A stretch of DNA of 64,000 nt from Oscillospiraceae bacterium (GCA_017473015.1 JAFUNP010000024.1:1-64000); one strand, 5' to 3'. Counted from the first letter of the stretch, positions 34,059 through 43,088 are shown. Notes: generated from the letters alone by a model not told the origin. Program-made: numbers and translations.

Positions 34059-35345
34059 TTAGAAATACAGTTTTGTCACACCTCTGCCGCGTGCATAAAT
34101 TTCTTTTGCACAGGCGGATGCTTTTTCCACGATTTCTTTTTCATCAAAGGCCAGTTTGCCGTTTCGTTTTACAAATTTACCGTTAATCATAACATCTGTG
34201 ATGTTTACACTTGGTACAGAGGAGTAGATAATGGCAGCCAGCGGATTGTAAACAGGTGCTGTAGCAACTGTATTCAGATTGAAAATATTCAGGTCAGCAG
34301 CACAGCCTTTCTGCAGCTTGCCGCTGTTGAAATTCAGGTATTTGTGTCCATTCATCATATACTGCCAGATTTCTTTCAGTGTAAAGCCTTCGGCGTTATC
34401 ATCCCATTTGCCCAGCAGAGCAAACATTCTCATCTGTTTTACTACATCGATGCTGTTGCTGCTGGCAGAGCCGTCATTGCCGGATGCGATATTGATTTTG
34501 TCTTTATATGTCCACAGACCGCCTGCGCCCATACCCAATTTGGTGTATGTTTTAGGGGAAACTGCGAATACAGTTTTCTCGTTGATGTATTTCAGGTCTT
34601 CTTCTTCAACCCACAGACCGTGGCCCACAATACATGGCACATCAAAACCGCCTGCATCATTCACCACTTCAAATGGTGTTTTGCCGCCATGCAGTTCTTT
34701 GCTTGTATCTACCTGTGCTTTTGTTTCACTAACATGCAGGTGAATGCCTACGCCCAGCTCTTTAGCCTTGTCCACAATTTCTTTCAGAACAGCAGGGGAA
34801 CACATATATGGAGAGTGAGGTCCCATTCTTGGGTTTACCAGTTCTGCATTTTTATAATCTTCGCAGAATTTTGTAGCCCGTGCCAGTTCTTCACTGCAAT
34901 CGCCGCCAAAGCCGAAAATTGTCCAGGCGATATCACCCTTGATACCTGTTTCTTCACAAGCCTGAGCGATAAGATGACCTTTGAAGTAATGGTCTGCAAA
35001 TGCTGTCACGCCGTTGTTTATCATTTCAGCACAGGCAAGCTTTGCACCCCAGTAAATGTCTTCGTCCTGCATTTTGCTTTCATAGGGCCACAGTTCTTTG
35101 TTGAACCAGTCGTCAATGTTTACATCTTCTGCAATACCTTTGAAAATGTTCATAGGTGTATGGCAGTGCATGGAAACAAAACCCGGTGTGATAAATCTGT
35201 CTGTACAGTCGATTACTTCTGCATCGTCCCGGCACAGATTTTCGCCTATGTCAGCGATTACGCCGTCAGCCACCAGCAGGTCCAGATTGGTTTTCACTTC
35301 GCCTGTTTCATCGATAAGATTAGCGTTTTTGAATAAAGTTTTCAT
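34059..35345 (-). CDS. Amidohydrolase of the S-adenosylhomocysteine/methylthioadenosine deaminase type
   Basis: A 428-residue amidohydrolase. The metal-binding motif is PGFVSMHCHTPMN (His-x-His), HLHVSETKAQ supplies the third histidine region, IVGHGLW the fourth, and ASGNDGSASSN the aspartate that activates water. This order matches the TatD/MtaD and cytosine/guanine deaminase group that deaminates adenosine derivatives; the closest overall pattern is 5'-methylthioadenosine/S-adenosylhomocysteine deaminase. Exact substrate is uncertain. The ATG has GGAGGTATAAA upstream. It lies between a ydcF-like gene and a GNAT gene in one operon. Confidence 0.85.
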   Translation of the reverse strand: MKTLFKNANLIDETGEVKTNLDLLVADGVIADIGENLCRDDAEVIDCTDRFITPGFVSMHCHTPMNIFKGIAEDVNIDDWFNKELWPYESKMQDEDIYWGAKLACAEMINNGVTAFADHYFKGHLIAQACEETGIKGDIAWTIFGFGGDCSEELARATKFCEDYKNAELVNPRMGPHSPYMCSPAVLKEIVDKAKELGVGIHLHVSETKAQVDTSKELHGGKTPFEVVNDAGGFDVPCIVGHGLWVEEEDLKYINEKTVFAVSPKTYTKLGMGAGGLWTYKDKINIASGNDGSASSNSIDVVKQMRMFALLGKWDDNAEGFTLKEIWQYMMNGHKYLNFNSGKLQKGCAADLNIFNLNTVATAPVYNPLAAIIYSSVPSVNITDVMINGKFVKRNGKLAFDEKEIVEKASACAKEIYARGRGVTKLYF

Positions 35346-35360
35346 ATTTTATACCTCCGT

Positions 35361-36113
35361 TTAATAACCGAAAAACATCATCATTGCCACACCGCACACT
35401 TCGCGCAGTACAGCCGGAATAAATACCGCCCGGTCGGTTTTTACACTGACAGCCTTTATACCCCAAAAACCTGACTGCCGGGCGTACACACTCCGGCGGT
35501 ATATGTGGAAAGAGTTTGTAATATAGCACACATTGTCCACAGAAATCCCATTTGCAGTGAGCAGAGCCATAGAATTTTCAAAATTTTCTCTGGTGTTCAC
35601 CGCCTGGTCATCTGTCAGTATTCTGTGGGCAGGAATACCTTTTTCTGTCAGGTATTTTTTCATAGCGGCGCTTTCTGTTTCATTTCGATGCCTGCTGTAG
35701 CCGCCCGTGACTACTATAAAGCAGTCGCTGTTCCTGTTGAAATATTCCACACAGCCGTCCAGCCTGTTTCGCAGTGTGGGGGCGGGAGTACCGTCTTCTT
35801 CCAGACCGCACCCCAGCACTATAACCGCCGATTCATCCCAGGTGGCTGTAGTGTGTGCAAAGGACAGCACATAGCCTGTCAGCAACATGAAACAGCTTAT
35901 ACCCAGCAGAAAAACCATTTTCAGCATGTAGCCAATACCGCTGTCGGTTATATACAGCCAGAAATCAAGATACCTGCCAAGTATAAACCGCCCGGCTGAA
36001 ATACATATCAGTATTGCCAAACCCAGAGTAAAGCTTTTTCGGAATATCAGCACAATGCTGTTCAACATGAAAATTGCAGAAATAATATATAAAAAAGTTC
36101 GCAATAAATTCAC
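35361..36113 (-). CDS. YdcF/SanA-like DUF218 membrane protein
   Basis: A 250-residue protein with three predicted N-terminal membrane helices (about residues 5-85) and a C-terminal DUF218 domain starting SAVIVLGCGLEEDGTPAPTL and containing FIVVTGGYSRHRNETESAAM and VCYITNSFHIYRR. The E. coli relatives SanA and YdcF affect envelope integrity; the biochemical role is unsettled. It opens a three-gene minus-strand operon and is divergent from the ABC operon at 36276. Confidence 0.85.
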   Translation of the reverse strand: MNLLRTFLYIISAIFMLNSIVLIFRKSFTLGLAILICISAGRFILGRYLDFWLYITDSGIGYMLKMVFLLGISCFMLLTGYVLSFAHTTATWDESAVIVLGCGLEEDGTPAPTLRNRLDGCVEYFNRNSDCFIVVTGGYSRHRNETESAAMKKYLTEKGIPAHRILTDDQAVNTRENFENSMALLTANGISVDNVCYITNSFHIYRRSVYARQSGFWGIKAVSVKTDRAVFIPAVLREVCGVAMMMFFGY

Positions 36114-36199
36114 CTTTTATTCGTATTATGATGTGTAGAATATAATTATTAAGATTTCCTTAATTTAATTACAATTCTGTCATTATTGTAACATATAAA

Positions 36200-36228
36200 T
36201 TGCTTTGTGTCATCAGCTGTGTTATACT
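36200..36228 (+). promoter_or_regulatory. Predicted sigma-A promoter of the ABC/zinc-knuckle operon
   Basis: TTGCTT (36200-36205) and TATACT (36223-36228) with a 17-base spacer, 47 bases upstream of the ABC ATPase start. Confidence 0.6.
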
Positions 36229-36275
36229 GAAAATCATACAAAATGCAGTTTATTTGCTTTTAAAACAGGTGAAAA

Positions 36276-37091
36276 ATGATAAAAGTACAAAATCTCAGAA
36301 AGGTATATAAAGTCGGTGGTGAAAAAGTGGTGGCGCTGAACAATATCAGCGTACATATCCAGCCGGGGGAATTCTGCTGTATAGTAGGTACCTCAGGCAG
36401 TGGTAAGTCAACACTGCTGAATATGTTGGCCGGTCTGGAAAAGCCCACAAAGGGCAAGGTGAAAATAGCCGGTAAGCTGGTCAGCAAAATGACTGAAAAA
36501 GAGCTGGCGGTTTTTCGCCAGGAAAATATAGGCTTTATATTCCAGTCTTACAATCTTATGCCTACACTGACAGCGGTAGAAAATGTGGCTTTCCCGCTGA
36601 TGTTCAAAGGTGTGGACAAAAAAGTCAGGGAAAAGAAAGCCAGAAAAATACTTAAAGAAATGGGCCTGGGGGAAAGAATGGAGCACAAACCCGGTGAGTT
36701 GTCCGGCGGTCAGCAGCAGCGTGTGGGCATTGCCCGTGCATTTGTGGGCAAACCAAAGGTGATTTTTGCCGACGAACCTACAGGCAATCTGGACAGCGCC
36801 ACAACCGAGCAGGTGATGAAAATGCTGCTGGATATTTCACAGCAGAATAACATTACCTTTGTTATGGTTACCCACGACCCGGAACTGGCCAAAATGGCCC
36901 GCAGGGTTATTACTTTAAAAGACGGCCGGATTGTATCTGATACCCGTGATGGCATCAGCCTGATGGAGGAGGACAGATTGCTGGCTCTGGAGGACCGGCC
37001 ACATGAAAGCCGGCAGACATTGGCTGAAACAGTGATTCAGCAGCCGGATAAAACCGCCGGTGACAATATAAATACAGCAAAGGATGAATAA
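36276..37091 (+). CDS. ABC transporter ATP-binding protein (MacB/LolD type)
   Basis: A 271-residue ATPase. Walker A GTSGSGKST is at about residues 38-46, the signature LSGGQQQR near 144 and Walker B VIFADEPTGNLDS near 160, with the LolD/MacB-like NIGFIFQSYNLMPTLTAVEN Q-loop. The last about 45 residues form a polar tail beyond the usual 225-residue domain. It should energise the FtsX-like permease encoded at 38994-40325. Such systems act by mechanotransmission on periplasmic or extracellular partners rather than by classical transport. It is separated by two bases from the exported partner gene. Confidence 0.93.
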   Translation: MIKVQNLRKVYKVGGEKVVALNNISVHIQPGEFCCIVGTSGSGKSTLLNMLAGLEKPTKGKVKIAGKLVSKMTEKELAVFRQENIGFIFQSYNLMPTLTAVENVAFPLMFKGVDKKVREKKARKILKEMGLGERMEHKPGELSGGQQQRVGIARAFVGKPKVIFADEPTGNLDSATTEQVMKMLLDISQQNNITFVMVTHDPELAKMARRVITLKDGRIVSDTRDGISLMEEDRLLALEDRPHESRQTLAETVIQQPDKTAGDNINTAKDE

Positions 37092-37093
37092 TC

Positions 37094-39007
37094 ATGAGAA
37101 AATTGAAGATTGAAAAAATTGTAAGTATGGCTATGGCTGCAATTATGGTATTTTCAATGTGCTTCGATGCTTTTGCAGTTACAGCATCAGCCACACTGGA
37201 TACCACAAACCAGGCTGTAGTTACAGAAACTGAAACCATACCGGACACAGGAACAATACCGGAAACCACCCCTGAGGCTACTCCGGTCGCAGACCCTACA
37301 CCACGGCCGACTGCGGAGCCTACACCTCGGCCAACACCAACACCGGAGCCGACTCCTCAGCCAACACCAGTGTCAGTATGTACTCTCTGCGGCGGTGAAG
37401 GCCATACAGACCTGGACTGCCCGAACAAATGTAAGGAACACGGCACGGCCCATCTGGATGTGAACTGCTCACGCCATATTACCTGTTCACTTTGCTCACT
37501 GACAGGTCACGAAATTGCTGACTGTCCGTCACAGTGTACAGAACATGGCACACAGCATCTGGATACAGACTGTCCGCGTCACAGCACAGTATGTACATTG
37601 TGCGGCAAAACAGGTCATGAAGCGGCTGACTGCCCATCCCGGTGTGTACAGCACGGCACACGGCATATGGACAAAGACTGCCCACGCAATTTTGCCACAA
37701 ATGACAATGTGTATATTACTAACTATCAGGTAGTAGACGAAAACGGCAACCCTCTGGCACAGGTTAGACCTGGTGACAAGGTTATTGTAGCTGTTACTGT
37801 TATTGACGAAAGAGTAAGAGCAGAGGATTTCGGCAACCTGGCCAACAGCGCGCAGACTGACAGAATCCACGCCACTATGGCACAGGGGGCTTTTACCATT
37901 CCATATTCCGGCAATATAAAAGCGCGTATCAGAAATAATGTTTCTGTAAATGGCACATCCGGAAGCTATAATGCACTGTGCTACACAATTGAATTCCGCG
38001 ATGTTACATATCTGGGCGGCACACCTGATTTCTCTTTTTCCATAGCTTACACAGATTACGATTCCAACCCTCTTGTAAGCAATAATACTCCGCTGCCTTA
38101 TCCGCAGAAAACACTGTCACTGTCTGTTACACAGGCCACAGACGATGTGCCTGCACCTACAGTTATTCTCAACAGTGCAAACTATGGCAAGGTTGCCATA
38201 ATCGGCGAACCGTTCAGCCTGGTGACTACAGCCACAAACACCAGCTCCAATCTGGAACTGGACAATGTTTCTGTAAAAGTAGTGCTGCCTGCCGGCATTA
38301 ATATGGCCAGCGGCAACAGCCAGGTACTTGTCGGCACTGTAGGCAAATCCGGCACAATCAATCACACATTCAACCTTATTGCCGAAGGTGTGGCAAATGA
38401 TGTGACATCACTGCCTGTACAGCTGGTTTATACTTTTGAAGCATTTGTAAACGGCAAACGCACACAGTTTACCTCTACACAGGATATTTCCATCAATGTC
38501 CAGCAGCCTACACGCTTTGCCATCCAGAGCGTTACAAACGATGCTGAAATGTACCTGAACAACGAAAGCTATATTTCTGCTTCTCTCGTAAACAAAGGCA
38601 AAACAACAGTTTACAATGTCACAGCTGAACTGGTGAGCGAAACTCTCACTGCTTATGAAGTAGAATTCCTTGGCAATATCACACCAGGCTCCAGCAGTGA
38701 AGCTTCATTTGATTTCACAGCTTCTCAGCTGGGTACTTCCACTGGCAAAATACTGATTACTTATGAAGATGCACAGGGTACAGAAACAACTATGGAACAG
38801 GAATTTGCCATTGAGGTAATCGAAGAACCTGTATGGGATGAACCTATGTATACAGAACCGGCAATAGACGAGCCTGAAACATCAGTTTCACCTGTGATTG
38901 TTGTGGGTGTACTTGCAGTGGCAGCAGCAGGCGGTTTCTTCTTCTGGAAGAAAAAACAGGCCGCCAAAAGAAAGGCAGAATTAGAGGACGAAGATGAAGA
39001 TATCTGA
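37094..39007 (+). CDS. Exported, membrane-anchored protein with alternating CCHC zinc knuckles and CHHC motifs
   Basis: A 637-residue protein with a signal peptide (about residues 1-32), a threonine/proline-rich linker (about 55-93), a cysteine/histidine repeat region (about 96-196), beta-sandwich domains of the NEW3/S-layer type (about 205-590), one C-terminal membrane helix (about 600-620) and a basic then acidic tail. The repeat region holds three exact CX2CX4HX4C motifs (CTLCGGEGHTDLDC, CSLCSLTGHEIADC, CTLCGKTGHEAADC), each followed by CX2HX3HX4C (CKEHGTAHLDVNC and two variants). These fit zinc binding. The membrane topology puts them outside the cell. It sits between ATPase and permease genes, where a MacA-like adaptor would be. 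Function unknown. Confidence 0.85.
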   Translation: MRKLKIEKIVSMAMAAIMVFSMCFDAFAVTASATLDTTNQAVVTETETIPDTGTIPETTPEATPVADPTPRPTAEPTPRPTPTPEPTPQPTPVSVCTLCGGEGHTDLDCPNKCKEHGTAHLDVNCSRHITCSLCSLTGHEIADCPSQCTEHGTQHLDTDCPRHSTVCTLCGKTGHEAADCPSRCVQHGTRHMDKDCPRNFATNDNVYITNYQVVDENGNPLAQVRPGDKVIVAVTVIDERVRAEDFGNLANSAQTDRIHATMAQGAFTIPYSGNIKARIRNNVSVNGTSGSYNALCYTIEFRDVTYLGGTPDFSFSIAYTDYDSNPLVSNNTPLPYPQKTLSLSVTQATDDVPAPTVILNSANYGKVAIIGEPFSLVTTATNTSSNLELDNVSVKVVLPAGINMASGNSQVLVGTVGKSGTINHTFNLIAEGVANDVTSLPVQLVYTFEAFVNGKRTQFTSTQDISINVQQPTRFAIQSVTNDAEMYLNNESYISASLVNKGKTTVYNVTAELVSETLTAYEVEFLGNITPGSSSEASFDFTASQLGTSTGKILITYEDAQGTETTMEQEFAIEVIEEPVWDEPMYTEPAIDEPETSVSPVIVVGVLAVAAAGGFFFWKKKQAAKRKAELEDEDEDI

Positions 39008-40325
39008 TTTACTTAGATTGTCTTTTGATAACCTTAAACGCCGCAAAGGCCGTACATTCCTGACTGTTCTGGGGGTAATCATCGGTACTTGTTCCATTGT
39101 AATGATGGTTTCCATAGGTGTTGCCCTGGATAAAAGTTTTGACGATATGCTGCAGAACATGGGAGACCTGACCCTTATAGAAGTTTATAACTGGGGTGGA
39201 AACAGCGAAACCGAGCCTCTGACAGACGATGTTATTGACGGTTTTATGAATATAGAAAATGTGCGTGTGGCTACACCGCTGTATCAGCCGCGATACTTCA
39301 ATGCCCGTTTTACCAGCGGCAACAATGACAAATACCGCTCCTGGGGCAATATCAGAGGCATCAAAAGGGAAGCTATCGAAGTCTATGGTTACGAACTGGT
39401 TGACGGCCGTTTCCCGCGGAAAAATGACAAGGAATTCACCGTTATCGTAGGTGAGTTCTTTTCATACGGCTTTGAAAACACACGAAAAAAATACCCAAAC
39501 AACTATGTGGACGCCATTCCTGATGAAAATGGTGTTTATCCGGACCCATTTGTAGATGTACTTGACGATGAAATCAGAATTCAGGGCTACACCTGGACTG
39601 ATAATGGCGAAGAGGTTCTGATTGAGGATAAAATCAATGTTGTGGGTATTATCAAACAGGACGAATCAAAAGGCTACGAAACCTATTCAGGCGTTATTAT
39701 GGATATTGAAGACCTGATTGCACTTGAACAGGAATATATGAAAAAAGCGGACATCCGCGATGAGAACAAAGGCAAAAAGCGTGAATATGACCAGGCGCTG
39801 GTCAAAGTAAATGACATCGAAAATGTGGATGCAGTTATCGAGACTATTGAATCCTACGGTTACAACACCTGGTCCGCTACCAGCTACCGCAACGAGATGA
39901 AAAAGCAGACACAGCTGATTCAGCTTATTCTGGGCGGTCTGGGCAGTATTGCTATGCTGGTTTCAGCCATCAGTATTGCCAACACCATGACAATGGCAAT
40001 ATATGAGCGCACCAAGGAAATAGGCGTTATGAAGGTGCTGGGCTGTGAATTGAAAGATATCAAAAATATGTTTCTTGCAGAAGCGGCAGCTATTGGTTTC
40101 CTGGGCGGTATAACCGGTCTGGTTATATGTTACGGCTTGTCGGCAGTTATAAACGCTGTGGGGGCTTCCCTTATGGGTGGCGGAGAAACGGCGCTGTCTA
40201 TTATTCCGGTGTGGCTGGCTTTGTTCGGCACAGGTTTTTCCACACTGGTGGGCATAGTTTCCGGTTATGTGCCTGCACTGCGTGCGGTAAAGATTACAGC
40301 TTTGAGCGCAATAAGACATGATTAA
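38994..40325 (+). CDS. ABC transporter permease, MacB/FtsX type
   Basis: A 443-residue permease with one N-terminal helix (about residues 18-42, after LSFDNLKRRKGRTFLTVLGV), a large extracellular domain (about 45-305) and three C-terminal helices in an FtsX domain (QLILGGLGSIAMLVSAISIA, then ANTMTMAIYERTKEIGVMKV). This is the MacB-type fold. Its start overlaps the zinc-knuckle gene by 14 bases, so the two are translationally coupled. It ends at a strong terminator, closing the operon. Confidence 0.93.
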   Translation: MKISDLLRLSFDNLKRRKGRTFLTVLGVIIGTCSIVMMVSIGVALDKSFDDMLQNMGDLTLIEVYNWGGNSETEPLTDDVIDGFMNIENVRVATPLYQPRYFNARFTSGNNDKYRSWGNIRGIKREAIEVYGYELVDGRFPRKNDKEFTVIVGEFFSYGFENTRKKYPNNYVDAIPDENGVYPDPFVDVLDDEIRIQGYTWTDNGEEVLIEDKINVVGIIKQDESKGYETYSGVIMDIEDLIALEQEYMKKADIRDENKGKKREYDQALVKVNDIENVDAVIETIESYGYNTWSATSYRNEMKKQTQLIQLILGGLGSIAMLVSAISIANTMTMAIYERTKEIGVMKVLGCELKDIKNMFLAEAAAIGFLGGITGLVICYGLSAVINAVGASLMGGGETALSIIPVWLALFGTGFSTLVGIVSGYVPALRAVKITALSAIRHD

Positions 40326-40330
40326 ATATA

Positions 40331-40366
40331 CAGCAGATGCTATATGGCATCTGCTGATTTTTTTGT
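40331..40366 (+). terminator. Rho-independent terminator of the ABC operon
   Basis: Perfect 10-base stem CAGCAGATGC (40331-40340) and GCATCTGCTG (40347-40356) followed by ATTTTTTTG. Confidence 0.93.
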
Positions 40367-40405
40367 CCGGGGGATTGTGAGGGGATTTTCACAAGATGAG
40401 AAAAC

Positions 40406-40449
40406 CTCCTTTTTTCACTAAAATTAAAGTGAAAATAATAAAAAAGGAG
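40406..40449 (+). promoter_or_regulatory. Hairpin that can mask the ribosome binding site of the next gene
   Basis: CTCCTTTTTT (40406-40415) is fully complementary to AAAAAAGGAG (40440-40449), which is the Shine-Dalgarno site of the gene at 40459. The inner arms TTTTCACT (40412-40419) and AGTGAAAA (40429-40436) extend the fold. This would hide the site unless opened. Confidence 0.5.
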
Positions 40450-40458
40450 ACTCATAAT

Positions 40459-41658
40459 ATGAGTAAATACGCAAGTAAAGAAAATCTGCAGTACCTGTGG
40501 AAAAAATCAAAAACCTATACCGACGAAAAACTGTCGGTTCTGCCGGGGGCCGTGGGGTACCGAAACGGAAGTACAATTGTGGTAGACAATCTGGAGGCAG
40601 GTGACTATCTGGCAAGGGCTGTAAACGGTGATGGTGTTGTCACACAGCTTGTTCAGTTCAGCCACCCGGGTACTGTCACACACCTGAAGCCAGGCATACC
40701 TGAGGACTGCACATATATTGAAATCTGTCGTCCTTCAGGTGAACTGCGGGGCAGGGTGAGAACAGTGGCGACGGTTATTGCTCATCCGGACTTTGCCCAG
40801 ACAGATGAAAAAGCAGTCACATTTATTGCCAACAAAACCCACTGGTCAGATTACAGTGAAATATTGCCCCGGACAACAGCCGCATATAGCGAAGAAATAG
40901 GTGCCCATGTCCTCTATGAATTCGGGACACTCAAACCAGATATAACCTGCACTGTGGTGTTCAACGGTACCGAATACACCTGTCCTGTGTATGTGGAGAA
41001 TGACGGAGGTTTTGATGTTTATATCCTGGGTAACTATGCTGCGATGACGGAGACAGGCGACACCGGCGAGCCTTTTGCACTGGTTGTTTATCCGGAAGAA
41101 TTTGCTCTGGAGATTGGTTTCAGGGCAGGAGTTCTTGTTACAGATGGTTCTACGGAGGACATAGCTCTGTCAGTTTCCAGTGGCAGTGTGCACAAATTAG
41201 ACAATATGTTTCTTGATTTGTCCTGGCTGCCTGTGGCAGAGGAAAGACCTCTCAGTAATGAATGTACGGTGGACACTTCCGGTACATTTATCCCTTACGG
41301 TGATGGTACTGATGCATGGTCTGTGGTAAAATCGGTGAAATATGTATATGTCTATTGGGACAATGTGAAATATAAATGCTATATTACCGGTAATTCTGTA
41401 GACGGCTTGGGAGTAGGATTTGTAGGTGAGACATTGCCTTTCAATATCTCTTTTATAACAGAAAAATTCTATGTTCAGTTTACTGAAGAAGGTACACATA
41501 CAATAAAACTCAGCTATCGCTATGTAAACTATCTTCCGGAAGAATTTCTGCCTGTCAGCGTGGACAGTGTAGTTCTGCGCTCTTCCACTGAGGGCAGCAG
41601 TAAAAAATTTGCTATCACAGTAGATGACAATGGCACTCTTACCGCCACAGAAACTTAA
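40459..41658 (+). CDS. Hypothetical protein with phage-tail-like N terminus
   Basis: A 399-residue protein. The opening YASKENLQYLWKKSKTYTDE resembles the N-terminal helix of short tail or collar proteins in Clostridial phages (the Y-x-W-x-K-x-K-x-Y-x-D pattern). The rest is rich in beta-strand, with many V, T, Y and G, and no motif I recognise. The start is the ATG at 40459 after AAAAAGGAGA; an in-frame ATG at 40396 lies before that site. No other phage gene is near, so it is not part of a prophage here. Its own terminator follows. Confidence 0.65.
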   Translation: MSKYASKENLQYLWKKSKTYTDEKLSVLPGAVGYRNGSTIVVDNLEAGDYLARAVNGDGVVTQLVQFSHPGTVTHLKPGIPEDCTYIEICRPSGELRGRVRTVATVIAHPDFAQTDEKAVTFIANKTHWSDYSEILPRTTAAYSEEIGAHVLYEFGTLKPDITCTVVFNGTEYTCPVYVENDGGFDVYILGNYAAMTETGDTGEPFALVVYPEEFALEIGFRAGVLVTDGSTEDIALSVSSGSVHKLDNMFLDLSWLPVAEERPLSNECTVDTSGTFIPYGDGTDAWSVVKSVKYVYVYWDNVKYKCYITGNSVDGLGVGFVGETLPFNISFITEKFYVQFTEEGTHTIKLSYRYVNYLPEEFLPVSVDSVVLRSSTEGSSKKFAITVDDNGTLTATET

Positions 41659-41671
41659 TAGTAAAGCACTG

Positions 41672-41706
41672 CAGGCTGCAGAGAGTTCTCTGCAGCCTGA
41701 TTTTTT
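41672..41706 (+). terminator. Rho-independent terminator
   Basis: Perfect 12-base stem CAGGCTGCAGAG (41672-41683) and CTCTGCAGCCTG (41688-41699) with an AGTT loop and ATTTTTTCG tail. Confidence 0.94.
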
Positions 41707-41769
41707 CGTCGCATAATCACCTGATTTCTGCATATACTTACTTTAGAAAATGAAAGGAGAATGACCCCG

Positions 41770-43047
41770 ATGAACCCTTTTGAGCATAAACCCATGCCAA
41801 TAATCTCAGGATTTGGGAATTTTAAACAGATTTATCCCAAAGCATACAATAAAAACGAAACTGACCCTTATACCAAAACCCGTATTATTCTTATGAATGG
41901 TACAGAGTTTGAAGCTAACTGGTTTTCCCATCGGTTTACACGCCATACTACAAACAATGACCTGCGCAGGGAGCTGGCTCTCACCCGTGCTGTGGAAAAA
42001 CAACAGCAGCAGAAGCTGGCTATGCTGAAACCTTGTGACGAAAGTCCTCTGGAGCATACTATCGGTTACGAACAGCTGGCAGTTGACCTGACTGCTGAAC
42101 TGGCCAAAAGAGAAAAAGACTGTTATGTGAAAAAAGCGCTGGATTTTGCACTGCTGGAGGATTTTGACCATCTGTACCGATATGCAAACCAGCTGGAGAT
42201 GGAACAGGGAATACAGGCAGAACGCCTGGTGGGCAGATATACAGAAATAATGCCCGGCCGCCCCACAATTGCACATCACCGTCATCCTAAAGACAATGTG
42301 AAACGCAATATCAACTCAAAAACAGCCGATAAAGAGACAGTTCTGGCCACAATGATAATCACAGCAGCAGAACAGCAGACAATGAACTATTATATGAATA
42401 TTTCAAACTTTGCCACAAACGATGCGGCACGCCGTCTTTATCAGGAAATAGCACTGGTGGAAGAAGAACATGTCACTCAGTACGGCTCACTGATAGACTC
42501 CAACGCAACCTGGCTGGAAATGCTGCTGTGGCATGAATATGTGGAATGTTATCTGTACTGGTCCTGTTTTATGACAGAAACTCACCCTTATATCAAACAG
42601 ATATGGGAGGAACAGCTGGAAATAGAAATTTCACACCTGCATAAAGCCGCACATCTGCTGGAAAAATACGAAAACAAACACTGGCAGCAGGTTATACCTG
42701 ACGGCAAATTCCCACGGCCGCTGTCACTTCATGAAAATATTGATTATGTACGCGATATTCTGGCGGATACGGTACAGTTCACAGGCAACAGGGAAGATTA
42801 TGAAAAACTGGAAAACCTGCCCCATGATGCGGATTTTTTCCGTCATCAGAAACTGCTTATTCCTGATGCTGAAATAGTTCAGTCACATCTGGTGATAGAT
42901 AAGCATATTCAGCTGTATGGCAAGGATTACCGTTACGAAACAAAGCCAAACCCTCATAATGCGCTGCAGGACCGCTTCTGCGATAATGTTACTGTAGGCC
43001 GTGTGCCACATGCGGCAAACAGTACAGATTTTGACTGCAACTGTTAA
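41770..43047 (+). CDS. Large ferritin-like (putative diiron) protein of unknown function
   Basis: A 425-residue mostly helical protein. Several helices carry acidic and histidine residues in ferritin-like spacing: LEDFDHLYRYANQLEME (about residues 127-143), EIALVEEEHVTQYG (about 232-245) and EEQLEIEISHLHKAAHLLEK (about 279-298). These are consistent with E-x-x-H metal ligands of a rubrerythrin or ferritin-like bundle. The C terminus ends NSTDFDCNC. No signal peptide. I choose the ATG at 41770, ten bases after AAAGGAG; the in-frame ATG at 41761 is only one base from it. The precise reaction is unknown; peroxide or iron handling would be a guess. Confidence 0.7.
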   Translation: MNPFEHKPMPIISGFGNFKQIYPKAYNKNETDPYTKTRIILMNGTEFEANWFSHRFTRHTTNNDLRRELALTRAVEKQQQQKLAMLKPCDESPLEHTIGYEQLAVDLTAELAKREKDCYVKKALDFALLEDFDHLYRYANQLEMEQGIQAERLVGRYTEIMPGRPTIAHHRHPKDNVKRNINSKTADKETVLATMIITAAEQQTMNYYMNISNFATNDAARRLYQEIALVEEEHVTQYGSLIDSNATWLEMLLWHEYVECYLYWSCFMTETHPYIKQIWEEQLEIEISHLHKAAHLLEKYENKHWQQVIPDGKFPRPLSLHENIDYVRDILADTVQFTGNREDYEKLENLPHDADFFRHQKLLIPDAEIVQSHLVIDKHIQLYGKDYRYETKPNPHNALQDRFCDNVTVGRVPHAANSTDFDCNC

Positions 43048-43056
43048 AGATTTTTT

Positions 43057-43088
43057 GAGCAAGGTATTACAGCCTTGCTCTTTTTTTG
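43057..43088 (+). terminator. Rho-independent terminator
   Basis: Stem GAGCAAGG (43057-43064) and CCTTGCTC (43073-43080) with a tail of seven T. Confidence 0.92.

Noticed and set aside
34344..35336. 330-codon open frame on the plus strand
   Set aside because: Mirror frame of the amidohydrolase gene, whose motifs are intact.
40459..41658. Prophage remnant
   Set aside because: A single tail-like N terminus is not enough; there is no integrase, capsid, terminase or attachment repeat near it.
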